64,000 nt of DNA from Metaphire vulgaris. Its lineage: Eukaryota; Annelida; Clitellata; Crassiclitellata; Megascolecidae. The stretch's first letter is position 1. Every line of letters begins with the position of its first letter. The stretch is from positions 15,068,719 to 15,132,718 of the forward strand of contig CM030834.1 in NCBI GenBank assembly GCA_018105865.1, given 5' to 3'. The notes beneath the pieces are model-generated. The model ran no database searches. It worked only from the letters and a program-made list of their open reading frames with translations, and had not been told where the DNA came from. Of this stretch, positions 11,854 to 23,623 are shown one piece after another. A program made the translations under genes and the position numbers.

Positions 11854-14839
11854 TTTAGTTATTAAGTATTATTTTGCTGCTATTACTGATTTACTGATTC
11901 AGCGCCAGGTACTGTAACTGAATCTCTCCATTTATAGCTGTTGTGTAACTTATAACTGTTTGGCTCTTTCTTTTTGTCATTGGTCGCTCTCAGACTAGTC
12001 ACCTGACTGTTTCCCTGCGAATGAGATTCTAAGATGCACGAAACAGATTGAAGTGAACAGCGTCGCTTTCTCTTTCTCTTTCTCTGTAGACGCTGGAAAA
12101 GTGACGCTCGAATGTGTGACGTCATGGCAAAGCAAGGAGAAGCTCTACGTTATTCTACGAGATTTTGACGCGCAGAGTCGACTTACGAATTGCTTCGTAA
12201 GCCAATACTGTACATCTCCCTTTAAAACTCTCGTGGCACGTTTGCGTGCCAGTGGCGGCTCCACGTGGGAGGCCCGTGCCCCTTACCGAATGCCTGCTCC
12301 CCAGTGCCCGTCCCCCAGCTGGGGCCCTATACTTACTACTACATACCTATCAAGAAATGGTTAGCCCCATGCTTAGAAGTTGCCACCCCCAACGACCCCC
12401 CCCCCCCATTTGCCAAATCCTGGAGTCGCCGCTATTGCGTGCTTGCCTCCATATCACCTTCATCTCGTCATCTCGTCTCACTTCGTCGCGTCAAACATTC
12501 GGCGTCTGTCGCATCTCGCGCCCCTTTGCGCATGTGCGATGCCTTCGCGTCTTTCTTCAGATGTATTTGAAACGCGGATGAGTTTTCGAAACATTCAAAA
12601 CTCGCCTTCGTCTGTAAAATAAGGCCGTCGAACGCAGTAGTTACGAGTGTCAGCAGCCATTCTAAAGTAGGGAACCAGTTGAAAAGTCAGTATAACATAT
12701 ATCGTATTGTCAGGTTGAAGGAAAGGCTGTACTTAGTTGTTGTTAGCTGGAAAGCAGTTGGAACTTGGAAGCAATGACTGAAGGGTTAACTGCGCCAGGA
12801 ATTTTGGAATCTGGATGAGATAATGGTCTAAATGGCATCTTATTTGAGAGTGCAGGCTTAGTGACATTTTTGTGACCTCTAGCCCATATCCGGCGCCGTC
12901 AAATATCCATGCGGATTCCGGAGCTGCCAACCATTAGCGTATAGTCACGAGGGGCACGAGAGGATGGGCCCCTATTCTGGGTCATTCCCCTATTCGGGGC
13001 CAGACCCCAAGATGGACATTGACTGATCGTGAGATATGTGGAAACCCGATGAGAGAATTGTATCCAGCACTGTCATATAGTCTGAAAATGTGCTCCAGAT
13101 CCCACGATTTGAACCTAATATTGCCCTAATCTTTCGACTGCTACCTCAGACCCATTTGATGGAGTTCATTCATGACGCTTCCCCAAACACCTCCGTGTCC
13201 CTCCCTATTCTAGGGGCAGAAGATGGCAGAGTGGGATACGCGCTGTAGCGGCAAGCAGACGGTTTAAGCCCCGTTAGCGCCCCTAGTGGCTCTCACACAG
13301 ACAGTAATGCCTCCCAAGCCACTTTAAACCATGCTAAGTTTTAAGTTTTTTTTTTAAATCCCCGGCAACGGCAGTGCCGTCGACAGATGTGGCTGAACAG
13401 TGAACATGTTTCCTTTTCCCCCGCGGAGCATTTCCTTTTCTTCCGCTGTTCCTGAATATTCTTGTTTATAGAGTTTTGCGACGAAACGACGCCCTCTTAC
13501 TTTCGAAATCGACAAAATGTGCAACAAAGACGTCACCGCCATTGACTCGAGGCTCTCTTCGCTCACCTTCGTTAAGTTCGGTAGGTCTCGCTATGAACGC
13601 TATATCTCGGTAGAAACGCGAAGAATCTGATACGGTCTATTAAGAGTCGATGAAAGATTTTAAAAAATCATTTAATGATATTTAATTTTAGATTAGCGCC
13701 AAATTAGTGTGTTGAATGATACAGTCTCATCACAGCAGACAACGATTGTGTATCAGTTAAACGTATTAATGGCAAATAACTTGTAAAATGGATCGCTTAC
13801 TAAAATGATGTGCCAATTGAAATACGCTTTTCAGTAGGATATTGAGACGCTTAAACTACACTGTAGTTTTACCAAATCATCCAAATGAGTGAGTCAACAC
13901 CGCTTTAGAGTCAGTGGCGTAGCCAAGGTCCCCGGGATTTGGTTTTTGTCCGACCAATTTTTTTGTTATTGCGGATCAATATAGATGTGCGCGCTCATAT
14001 ACCTATATGTTTTTTGCTTGTCAGAATTTTCCAAAGTTGGGAATCATAACCCCTCCCCTTAGGGAAATCCTGGCTACGCCACTGGTTGGAGTAAATATAT
14101 CGGCCAAATTCGTGTCACCTCTGTCCTCTCAACGATCGAATATCTTGCGATAAGAGAATCAGAATGAATATATTTCTTTTCAGACGACTGCGATTTGACG
14201 AACTCAAGGTCTTCCACTTCGAATGCAAACACCACAGCGAACGACGGCGGCAGCGGCGGCGGCGACCGGCGTCGAATTATTGTCCCCACTCAGAGGACCA
14301 ACTCCCGCACGACGACCAGATATCCTAGCGAACGCGTCGGAATTACGCCGCCACCTGGCGAATACGGCGCGAATGACGACGACGACGACGACGGAGACGT
14401 CGAAGTATTTCTTCTGAAATCGCCGAAGATAATCGTCCATTCGATCAACGACGTTCTCGTCGACGAAGTAACTCGACCGTCGCCGCCCAGGGCGATTGGC
14501 GGCGACCAGGGTTCGTCGAACCCTTCGTCGGCGGGACCTCGAAGACATTCCGAAGGCGCTCGATCGGCGGCGGCGGCGGCGTCGTCGGCGGGCGGAGAAC
14601 AGTCGAAAGTCAGAGCTGCCACCGGAAGTGGTTCCGGTCCCGATCCGGAAGCGGAAGTGAAGGAGGAGGCTCGCGTCGGTATACGAGAACACAACCGCAA
14701 TGGATACATTCGTCGCACGAATGCAGCTGCCGTTATTGGCTTTCGAGACAGAGGGTTTGTGGCATTATCAACGCTGCTGCTGCTGCTGGCGGTAATTCTG
14801 TCTTCTTCCGCAATCGAACTGTCGGTTGTGTTTAGGTAG
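2711..14839 (+). CDS. DUF7042/7043/7044/7045-family cysteine-rich extracellular protein, membrane-anchored; 5' end missing
   Basis: Eleven exons join in one open frame of 637 codons plus stop: 2711-2778, 3254-3334, 4116-4289, 5472-5581, 7776-7884, 8504-8771, 9646-9710, 10705-10872, 12090-12196, 13472-13580, 14184-14839. Resemblance (from memory of the family) to uncharacterised arthropod/lophotrochozoan secreted proteins is strong: NDCNQC...HANVLQYKES at the DUF7044 end; a CSQI motif, PIPCPF, then CVATWKDGSESYL...YRCF (DUF7042); SGDATCRGL; CRFPEW (DUF7043); CPQSGFYEAV and ECVTSWQS...NCF (last module). About 20 cysteines are spread over the ectodomain. The last exon is a Ser/Gly/Asp-rich linker of about 185 residues, then a hydrophobic segment at about 14751-14820 with a short tail, which could be a membrane anchor or a GPI signal. 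The first exons, with the signal peptide and the start of DUF7044, were not found and probably lie upstream. Introns after 9710 and 10872 appear to start with GC. Function is unknown in the family. Confidence 0.85.
3169..3222. repeat. 54-bp perfect palindrome in an AT repeat
   Basis: A 27-base arm (cctcatcaccat, then an AT run, then ataca) is followed with no spacer by its exact reverse complement, centred on ACATGT at 3193-3198. It lies in the first visible intron of the DUF7042-family gene, about 30 bases before the exon at 3254. Confidence 0.9.
3697..3773. repeat. (TTA)n microsatellite
   Basis: About 25 copies of ATT/TTA in an intron of the DUF7042-family gene, followed by TCA/TCG-rich degenerate triplets to about 3990. 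Confidence 0.95.
4641..4937. mobile_element. hAT-type MITE with perfect 8-bp target duplication
   Basis: Termini cagagccgtagct and agctacggctctg are inverted repeats. GTCCACTC lies immediately before (4633-4640) and after (4938-4945), a perfect 8-bp duplication as hAT elements make. Contains two copies of the GACGACCTTTTTT motif shared by many MITEs here. Intronic. Confidence 0.85.
5845..6215. repeat. Imperfect (GAA)n/(GGA)n purine tract
   Basis: About 370 bases of nearly pure purine on the plus strand, mainly GAA with GGA and AAA variants, in an intron. Long polypurine tracts of this kind can form triplex DNA. Open frames on the opposite strand are only poly-Leu or poly-Phe and are not genes. 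A CTTT/CT tract follows at about 6380-6437. Confidence 0.95.
7219..7281. repeat. (TA)n microsatellite
   Basis: About 31 uninterrupted AT dinucleotides in an intron of the DUF7042-family gene. Another trinucleotide run, (ATT)n, is at 8442-8486, ending about 15 bases before the acceptor of exon 8504. Confidence 0.95.
9240..9480 (+). mobile_element. tRNA-derived SINE-like element
   Basis: A box A-like stretch (agtggtctagacag, 9243-9256) and a box B-like stretch (ggttcgattc, about 9307-9316) are spaced as in a tRNA-type pol III promoter. The tRNA part cannot be folded into a proper cloverleaf by eye, so it is a SINE head and not a tRNA gene. The 3' boundary is approximate. Intronic. Confidence 0.45.
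10406..10654. mobile_element. hAT-like MITE (AACCCAACCC family), copy 1
   Basis: Rich in CCCAACCC and ACCCATGGGTTAACCCAGCCCATG. Ends catagatgtccat and atggccagctctg are diverged inverted repeats. Same family as 22411-22639, which has a perfect duplication. Flanks GTGTCCAC/GTTTCGAC agree at 6 of 8. Its 3' end is about 50 bases upstream of the exon at 10705. An array of GGGTCA(T/C)GGGTTCA-like repeats precedes it at about 10267-10345. Confidence 0.6.
11223..11431. mobile_element. MITE with CAGTGTTTTAT termini
   Basis: Starts cagtgttttatacaggcctg and ends ctggagtctggataaaacactg, inverted repeats of each other in the outer 12 bases. Interior is C-rich. A close copy sits at 48737-48917. Intron of the DUF7042-family gene. 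Confidence 0.75.
11794..11853. repeat. (ATT)n microsatellite
   Basis: About 19 ATT units in the intron before the exon at 12090. Confidence 0.95.
12250..12434. mobile_element. hAT-type MITE, CAGTGGCGGCTCC family
   Basis: Begins cagtggcggctcc and ends ggagtcgccgcta. TTGCGTGC precedes (12242-12249) and follows (12435-12442) as a perfect 8-bp duplication. Same family as 26684-26854 and, reversed, the outer element of the nested stack at 39567-41256. It starts 53 bases past the exon ending at 12196. Confidence 0.8.
13912..14084. mobile_element. hAT-type MITE, CAGTGGCGTAGCC family
   Basis: Termini cagtggcgtagcc and ggctacgccactg are perfect inverted repeats. Flanks TTTAGAGT and GTTGGAGT agree at 6 of 8 positions. 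Carries the TTTTTTGCTTGTCAG motif. Lies in the last intron of the DUF7042-family gene, 100 bases before the final exon. Confidence 0.8.
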
Positions 14840-16155
<1,316 letters not shown>

Positions 16156-16507
16156 CAGTGCTTCCCAAACTGTTTCCAGCCACGGCGCACTATCCAAGAA
16201 GCTTACAGTCAACGGCACACTGCAGCCGAGAGGCACACATTTCATTTTTAATTGATGCATTTGTATAGACCTACTAGTAGGTTACTATATATTATACCCT
16301 AGTCTAGTATACAGTATAAAATTGACTACCGTTAATCTTAGTTAAGTACATTTTTTATTTGCAATCTGTATCACTATTTCATGCTTAACTTCATTATTCA
16401 CCATTATTATTATTATACTGTACTATTTCCCAACATTTTGCCACGGCACACTTCTACCGTTGCTGCGGCACAGTTGCGTGCCGCCGCACACAGGTTGGGA
16501 AGTACTG
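16156..16507. mobile_element. hAT-type MITE with CAGTGCTTCCCAAACTG termini
   Basis: Left end cagtgcttcccaaactg, right end caggttgggaagtactg. Flanks TTCTAATC (16148-16155) and TTCTAAAC (16508-16515) match at 7 of 8. The termini resemble hAT elements known widely in animals (CAGTGsTTCCCAAACT). No transposase remains. Confidence 0.8.
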
Positions 16508-16519
16508 TTCTAAACATTG

Positions 16520-17015
16520 GAGTGAATTGCCGTGGAGAAAATATATCAAGCTTAAAATTTGCAGATGATGTAAGCCTACTCGAGAATAATTATCCACGAG
16601 GATTACAAAAGTTCACAGATCAAGTAAATCATACAAGCAAAAGATTGGACTCCGGGTTAATGCAGCAAAAACTAAAGTCATGGCAGTCAACAAAAAGAGA
16701 ATGCTCTCGGGAGCAAGCAGATTACAAAGAATAAGAAATGAAGACATCGGAAAAAGACAGGAGATGCAAGGTAACTCAGAAGAAGACTTAAACGGTATGG
16801 TCATGTAAATAGAATGAAAGACAACAGACTCGTATAAAGCACTCTACACATACAAAGAAGGCAAAAAGAGGAAGAAGTCCCGGGAAAAAGTGTATGGATA
16901 ACTTCAAAGAAGACATTGAAAAATACCAAATATCAGTAGGCCTAACCGATGGAAAGAGACTAACAACGGAAAGAGAAACCTGGAGAAGTTTCGTGTCTAG
17001 CTATTGCCGCTTAGT
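16520..17015 (+). pseudogene. Degenerate non-LTR retrotransposon (LINE) reverse transcriptase, C-terminal part
   Basis: Conceptual translation gives ISSLKFADDVSLLE, the FADD catalytic core of a reverse transcriptase, then TKVMAVNKKRM and SGASRLQRI in shifted frames, and near the end NFKEDIEKYQISV...TTERETWRSF, the usual tail of such ORF2 proteins. Several frameshifts and stops break it, so it is a dead copy. It starts right after a hAT MITE. Confidence 0.75.
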
Positions 17016-18980
17016 GAGCTAACAGAAAGCAACTACGATGACGATAATGACGTGTATGTTGAAATCAATGTTCGCGTTATTTTTAACACGAATCACACGT
17101 GGTTCTGGTGCTCGCCACCTTGGCTGCAGGACACGCAATGGCAATGCCTTCAAAGAGTTCACGGCTACAAACTTTAGCATCTTCCAGCGAATATCAATCG
17201 ATTTTTCATTGATAAAATTAATTATATTTAGCTTAAAGTCAGTACCGTAAATATTCAATAACTTCGGGTGCCAACGGAATCTCAGCTGCGTTCATATTAA
17301 GCTAATTAATTATTATAGCAAGGAACGTAATTAAAGTCAATTGAAAAGCATTAATTCGTCCCTAATTGTCATTTATTCACACATCGACTCATCATAGGTT
17401 CCAAACCGCAGATTTACACCATGTTCCGATGACTTGTGGTCCAGTGTTGCATACAGGCCGAATAGGATGAACCCCGCCCCCTTACCCCAAGCATAGAATC
17501 CCCCGAACTGCACTTAATCCGCCTCCCTCAATGGCAGTCCCCTAAATGGCAGAGGGGAGTGTATGCAACATTGCTTATGGTCAACTAAAAATTCTGCAGA
17601 TATCTTCGTAGAGATCTCAGTGGCATCAGTCACTGGGAGTCTTGTGACTATCTCATGCATTGGCGTGTCACGGGAGTGGGTCTGGAAGGCCCGGCCCCTC
17701 TATTTTGACTGGGATTGGTCGTGGAATTCGCGCAAAACCTTTGAATAGTTTCGTAGGCGGTTGGGTAGTAAATGAGATCGATGAGAATTGCAAGAAAGTT
17801 GAAAACGCTGTAACAGGACGACGCATTTTTGCTCGTCAAGAGTTTTTTCTCGAAAAAATATCGATGTGCTCCCTATTCCGGAATCCTGGCTACGCCACTG
17901 ATTTCACGTGAACGTGTTCTCTCGAAGTACTGTAGTTCTCAATTTTTGAAAAGAGCATCATTCGGTCAGTTTAAATTTCTAGTAATGGCATACATGTAAT
18001 TACATGCATATGCCCGAATCTTCGTTCGTCTTTCACTGCTGTCAAGACGCACTACTTCTGATAAAAATCAATCGCTTGATCTGGGAATCATTTAGAAGTT
18101 TGTTAATCAATGAATACTATTTATTACGAGTAGGCACTCTGAAATAATCGCTGTTCCCGGATCAATCATGAAATCATCTTGACTGAAAAGCACTTCAGAA
18201 TCAAAAATGGTTCTTCCACTTAATAATTAGTTATTATTATTATTATCAATCGCTGCGTTGAAAATGACATTCTGGAATGACGAATGACGAATCGGAAATG
18301 CAAACGCGTTAAGTGCTATAAATGTCCGAGCTAACATTCACGTATAGACGAGCACGTCAAGCAAATCTGTAGTTTTCAACGTAATGATAGCGCGCCTAAT
18401 GAATACTGATCAAGCGTTTCCTGTGCGAGTCTATTTAAGTAATTTCTAAAAGCATTTTTTCAATTCGAGCTCACAGTCAATCCACCTACATCTACTCAAA
18501 ATAATTCAAATCAAGAACAGGTTCAACGTAAAAGACTTAACTAACTAGAGTAAGTAGATTGTTAGTCGCATTGTTTGTTACTAAGAAGTCCCCTCAAAGA
18601 CAAAGCCTGCTGGAACGAGATCCTTGTAGACAGCGTGCAACTAATACAATAAGCACAACTAGTTTATAAAGATTGAAAAATGGACAATACACTAAAAATA
18701 CTACTGGGAAACTGTTCATCGCTACATAATCAATACAATGCTGAGACCCAGCCTTCTGGTAGAACGATATGAAATACGATTTTAAGTCAGTTCAAATGGA
18801 AATAACTGAATTGAATGATTGAGCACAATAAGTGTTTATTATACGTGGGTTCCTTTAAGAGATTTTAGAAGGGACTCTAATTTCACCAGAATCTGTCGTT
18901 TAAAGAAGCATTCTTTGGTCTATATCATAATAGCGGAACGCATTGCCATTTTCTGTGGCATTGAAGCGATGGGTCTATAA
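17016..18980. other. Intergenic; degraded MITE copies only
   Basis: No exon could be supported. Positions 17436-17570 and 17640-17902 look like degraded MITEs; the second ends ggctacgccactg, the terminus of the CAGTGGCGTAGCC family. The rest, 17910-18980, is AT-rich with no recognised structure. Confidence 0.5.
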
Positions 18981-19359
18981 CAGTGTTTATTCTAGGCCTT
19001 CTCTGAGGAGAATTCTCCCCCTCCCTCCACCAAGCTTTAAAATCCATCGAAAAATGTATATGTTGCATGGGGGATGGAAATCCCCTCACAAAAGTGTGAG
19101 GACGAGAGGCTTTTATTTTTGGAGAGGGGAAAAATGTAAGGATGACAATTTTTGTTTGCCAAGGCATTTGAGAAGGGTAAAAAATATTAGGGAAGTCGGA
19201 AGGATGACCTTTTTATTTTTAAAAATTTTGTTTGTCACCGCATGTTAAAAGGAAGATAACCTTTTTTTGCTTGTCAAGGTTTTTGCGGACTCAGACCTTG
19301 TCCCCCCCCCCAAACATTTAAAAATTCCCCCAATATCAAGGTGGCCTGAATAAACACTG
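18981..19359. mobile_element. MITE with CAGTGTTTATTCTAGGCC termini
   Basis: Left end cagtgtttattctaggcc; right end ggcctgaataaacactg. Flanks GTCTATAA (18973-18980) and GTCTAAAA (19360-19367) match at 7 of 8, so it is hAT-like. It contains several copies of the (GATGA)CCTTTTTT(GCTTGTCA) motif. It lies downstream of the minus-strand gene ending at 19733. Confidence 0.8.
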
Positions 19360-19530
19360 GTCTAAAATATTTGCTGATACAGTAAATGCAGAACTTTGAG
19401 AAATGAATATCGATGTCTTAAAAAGATTCACCTTTCTTTCCGATCACTGATATAGCGCTCGCGCATAGATACATAGGCGGCAGCAGCAGCAGCTGTGCAC
19501 TAGTTATTCGAAGCTGGCTTGATCTTCTGT

Positions 19531-19536
19531 TTTATT
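19531..19536 (-). terminator. Candidate polyadenylation signal AATAAA for the minus-strand gene
   Basis: TTTATT on the plus strand reads AATAAA on the minus strand, about 200 bases past the stop at 19733. Position fits the end of that transcript, but no transcript data support it. Confidence 0.4.
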
Positions 19537-19732
19537 GCGTTACACGTTGTTGATCGGAACAGTTGGACGCAAAATGTACTTTTACACTTTACACTACACG
19601 AAACAAAAGAGCACGATCACACGCAGCTACATCTATAGCGTCGGAGGGGGAGCGGGAGGGGAGAGGGAGGGGGAGCGCAAGTCTAAATATTGAACAATCA
19701 GCGCAAGAAATTTGTTAACGACTTCTACGCGT

Positions 19733-20960
19733 TCATTTGCGATTCGCTTTGGCGATCTGCTTCCGATGATTCTGCTGACGGATTGAAGAGGAGGAGGAGG
19801 AGGAGGAGGAGGAGGAGGAGGGAGAGGAGGAGGAAGAGGAGAAGGCACTGCGTCTCTGTACCTTCTTCTTTTTCTTCATGTGTTCCAGGTGACTGATTTC
19901 CTTCATCAGATCTCTCTGCATCCTCTTGATGTGTTCCAGCTCAGCCCTGACCTTCTTCTGACCGTGACCTCCGCCGTTGACGGCCGTCGTTCCGCCGGAG
20001 CGCTGTCTTCGGCGCGACCGATACGAAGTCTCGCCGCCGCCGCCGCCGATGCCGTCGTGTCCTGCCTTGACGGGCGGCACGACGTGACCGTGTCCGCGAA
20101 CGTTGGTCATGACATCGTGGTATCTGTTGACCTGCCCTCCTCCTCCTCCTCCGAACGCCGTCTCGGCCGAACCTACTACCGGTCGGGGACGAGAGAGCGC
20201 CTCCGCGTGGCCGTTCCTGCCGCCGCCGCCCGGCGCCTTCAGGTGGTCCAGTTCGCTGCGATTCTTCGGGTGTTTGGTCTTCTTGTGCGGTGTTCTTTGT
20301 TGCAGAGCGAACTCCGCCGCGCTCTCGAGCCTGCTCTGCTCGTTTCTGTGGTGAAAGTAACCTCCGGTCCCCCCCGCCGAAGATGATGACTTGTGATGGT
20401 GACCAGCGGCGACGGCGGCGGCGGCGGCGGCGGTCTGAACGGGGTCGGAGATCTCGTTCGACTTCCTCGTCGGAACCCTTCCTGCTGCCCGCCCGTGTCC
20501 TTTGCCAGCGCGGTTGGTGTTCTTGTTGACGGTTTCCTTTTTTCTCAGCATCTTCGTGTGGACTCTTGACGCCGCCGCCGCCGATGAGTCGCGGTCACGA
20601 TACGCACTGGAGTGCGACGCGACGGCGGCGAACTTTCTTCTGTCCGATACGGCGTTCGTTGGTCTTGCGCCGATCAGAGACGATTTATCGTGGATCTTGA
20701 GCACCTCGGATCCTGGATTGATCGGTGTTCCCGGCCAGTTGCTGGTAGATCTTTGAGCCGACGACGATGACTTTTCCGTCTACGATAAGCAATTAGCTCA
20801 ACCTTCGATGACCACCAAAAACGCGAGCGAATCAGAGTTCTAGTTTTTTTCAGAGGATGTTTTAAAAAAAATATTTTACCGATTCTGGCGAAGAAGGTAC
20901 TTTGATTGTGGGCCCCGTAATTTTAGATGCTGTCATATCTCAACGACACACACACAAATG

Positions 20961-21022
<62 letters not shown>

Positions 21023-22810
21023 CATGTATACAGTAATTGAAAACATATCACGTGATACCGTCATAAATATTCAAAAGATCTGTGTTCTGAACTCATCTTA
21101 AAAGTCAGGCGATAGAGTTTCTAAAATTATTCTAAATCCCCAAATTCTCGACTCGATAGTACCAATGTAGCGCTATAAAAGCTATAGTGTGCGCCTGCAA
21201 TACTGTCATCGAAGCCTGCTTATTGCAATTATATCACCGGTATATAAAAATAATTATAATGACTCCCATATAATAATAACTCCCCCACCATTATTATATA
21301 TATAATAATGACTCTCCCATCATTATTATATATATAATAATAACTCTCTCTATATTATAACAACTCCCTTAGTTTTTTAGAAGCCAGCTGAGCTACCATG
21401 GTCTAGAACACCAAACGTTTTTATAACGAGGATTGTTCTAATACTGTAGTGTGCTTGTGGGATTCAAAATTTGTTGTGTTGGTATCAATTAAATTCATTA
21501 TTGACATTTAAGTGGAGAAATAGGGCTGAAACCATATTGATCAGTGGATAGCATATTAAATGCATCTAAGTAGTTTAACATTCTGGTAAGCATTGCCCTT
21601 TCAGGAATTTTAGGAAAACTGGGAGATTGGAAATTGGTCTATAATTTCATATAACCATTTAGAGACATTTTTATAAATTGGGGTTATTTTTCAATTTTTA
21701 GGCCTACTTCTTCTGGGGAGTTATTATAATATAGAGTTATTATATATATTATAATAATGAGGAGGAGTCTTTATTATATATATATAATAATGAGAGGGGG
21801 AGTTATTATTATATGGGAGTCATTATAATACGCTACACCGGTTCTCATTTTTAGAATTTTCCATTTCATCTCTTATCACTTGCAAGAGGTATTCCTAAAA
21901 GAATAAGGGCAGCGTCGTAGGAAGACCTAATGGTAGCCATAGAGGCACCACAGTAAGGGATTGATAACGGCTGTAGAAAGAGATAACTACATCCTATAGT
22001 CATCGCATATAGATTGTGCGCATTTGAATAATTGTTTCAGCTGCGTTTGGGTCGTTACATTTACCTGGCGTTTGATTCTCTTAAGACGAACGAGAGGCGT
22101 TTCTTTTGAGTCTGCAGTTTGGTGGTCATGCTGTGTCCCACTTTCGTACACTTCGGACGATGGAAATGTAGCCAGACTGGAATGACCTTTAGAGCTGAAC
22201 TTCTGAATATCCATTGATTTAAGAACAGAGAGATATAGCTGATTCACAACAGATTAAATTTATTCATTAGAATTTCCGAAATAGTTTAATCTTGATTTCA
22301 TAGGAATTAACCTAATTTTCAGAGAATGTTTTACCTCCTCGTTATGGTCTCATTCGAGTAAAATGGTGTGACTTTTGGCATTGGTCCACTATAGAAACCA
22401 GGGTCGGAATCAGATATGTCCATGGGTCCATTTTTTTAGAACCCAATCCAACCCAGCCTATCAAATCTCCAACCCAACCCATGCCGATAATAGGTTTACT
22501 TAACCCAGCCCAACCCACTGTAATACATTGCAGCTTCTTAAACCTTGACTTATTTTCTGACCCAACCCACCATTAATATGGAAAAGTCTGACCCAACCCA
22601 ACCCAATCCATGGGTTAACCCAGCCCATGGACATCTCTGGTCGGAATATCGTTTGATGATAAGAGATGCTTGGCCGCGTTTTACCTGTGAAGCGTCTGTC
22701 CTGTGTTGTTTCTGCGACAATCTCTGGACTGTCGCATAGACGGCCGAAGACGGAAACGCCAGAGTAATGGACAGAAGCAGAACCAATCCGTTCAGTCCTT
22801 TCCAATTCAT
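19733..22810 (-). CDS. Secreted, low-complexity basic protein with signal peptide, dibasic site and short coiled coil
   Basis: Three exons join in phase 0: 22810-22685, 22202-22065, 20779-19733, giving about 436 residues. Exon 1 starts MNWKGLNGLVLLLSITLAF, a clear signal peptide (cleavage probably near residue 26). Exon 2 ends LVRLKRIKRQ, where RIKR fits a furin/prohormone-convertase site, so a propeptide of about 60 residues may be removed. Exon 3 holds Ser/Ala/Gly/His/Arg-rich sequence with poly-Ala, poly-Gly and HHH runs, then a charged helical segment (VRAELEHIKRMQRDLMKEI...HLEHMKKKKK, 19865-19940), then poly-Ser from a TCC/CTC microsatellite. A GTACAG donor-like site at 19861 could splice away the poly-Ser tail, so the C-terminus is uncertain. 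No family recognised; extracellular matrix, mucin-like or secreted precursor are all possible. The start was chosen because the signal peptide begins there. Confidence 0.65.
20950..21021. repeat. (CA)n/(TA)n/(TG)n compound microsatellite
   Basis: ACACAC, TATATA, TGTGTG and TATATA runs follow one another in the intron of the minus-strand secreted-protein gene, and part of it is self-complementary. Confidence 0.9.
21236..21843. mobile_element. Fold-back element with long inverted arms
   Basis: The stretch around 21253-21286 (attataatgactcccatata...actccccc) is the exact reverse complement of 21796-21829, and imperfect complementarity continues inward through TTATTATATATATAATAATGA units to about 21390 and from about 21715. 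ACCGG occurs near both outer ends. A loop of about 320 bases has no ORF. It lies in the large intron of the secreted-protein gene. Confidence 0.8.
22411..22639. mobile_element. hAT-type MITE (AACCCAACCC family), copy 2, with 8-bp duplication
   Basis: Ends cagatatgtccatgg and ccatggacatctctg. GTCGGAAT lies on both sides (22403-22410 and 22640-22647), a perfect 8-bp target duplication. It sits in the first intron of the minus-strand secreted-protein gene, 46 bases past exon 1. Confidence 0.85.
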
Positions 22811-22851
22811 ACTGTCTGCTGCAACAGTTTCAGTGGTATTTGTCGCACGAC

Positions 22852-22911
22852 GTCATACGAGGTAACATCCAATGTCATACGAGGTAACATCCAATGTCAT
22901 ACGAGGTAAAA
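22852..22911. repeat. Three tandem copies of a 22-bp unit
   Basis: gtcatacgaggtaacatcca repeats three times, the third copy diverging after GAGGTAA. It lies just upstream of the minus-strand start codon at 22810, in the presumed promoter or 5' UTR. Confidence 0.85.
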
Positions 22912-23623
22912 GAGTATTATGGTCATCGGAATGGAATAAATTCACGATTATAATCAAGCAACAATATATATCGACTGACTATCCATTGGGAGGATCTAAG
23001 TCTATGTCTAAGCATCCATTGGAAACTGGAAGAATGGAAAGACTCCCCCTCCACTGGTCTACCTTTCAAATACCACCCTGCAAAAACGCCGACTAAATGA
23101 GGCCTACAGAATTCTAACAGAGAGAATTTGTCAAAAATGACCAAATGAAAAATTAAAGCAGAAATCTCTAATGGAGCGTCTTTAGCTACATGGATTTAAC
23201 GTTTAGGGTTCAGCGATCTTCTACATTTGAAAAAAGTGCTTTTGATTTTTCGGCATGGTAGCCTTTCTAGAGCGATGTAAAAAGTTACATTTTCGGTTCT
23301 GCGATCAGATCAATTTGCGTAATTGGCAGCTCAAATATACTGTAGACACCCGTTTGTAGCATTGTGATGCTTAAAGCACACAGCTGCTATCGACTATTTA
23401 GCATCCCTAGCAAATTTGAATACGCTCATACGCTTACCGGTCAGTCAGGCGACGAAAGGTTCGAGTACTCGTGTCGAATCTTACATCGTTTGGTCACACT
23501 TCTCTTTTTTGTCTTTTTTTATTTTGATTTGCGCAGAGATATAATAAAGACGAAGTGATGATAATCGCAGAAGCAGCACAGAGGACGGATGGAGAGATGG
23601 TGGGCTTCGGTGGCCGACCAGTA

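Noticed and set aside
19880..20756. Plus-strand ORFs of 79-168 residues
   Set aside because: They oppose the minus-strand secreted-protein exon, which has a signal peptide exon and matching splice phases upstream.
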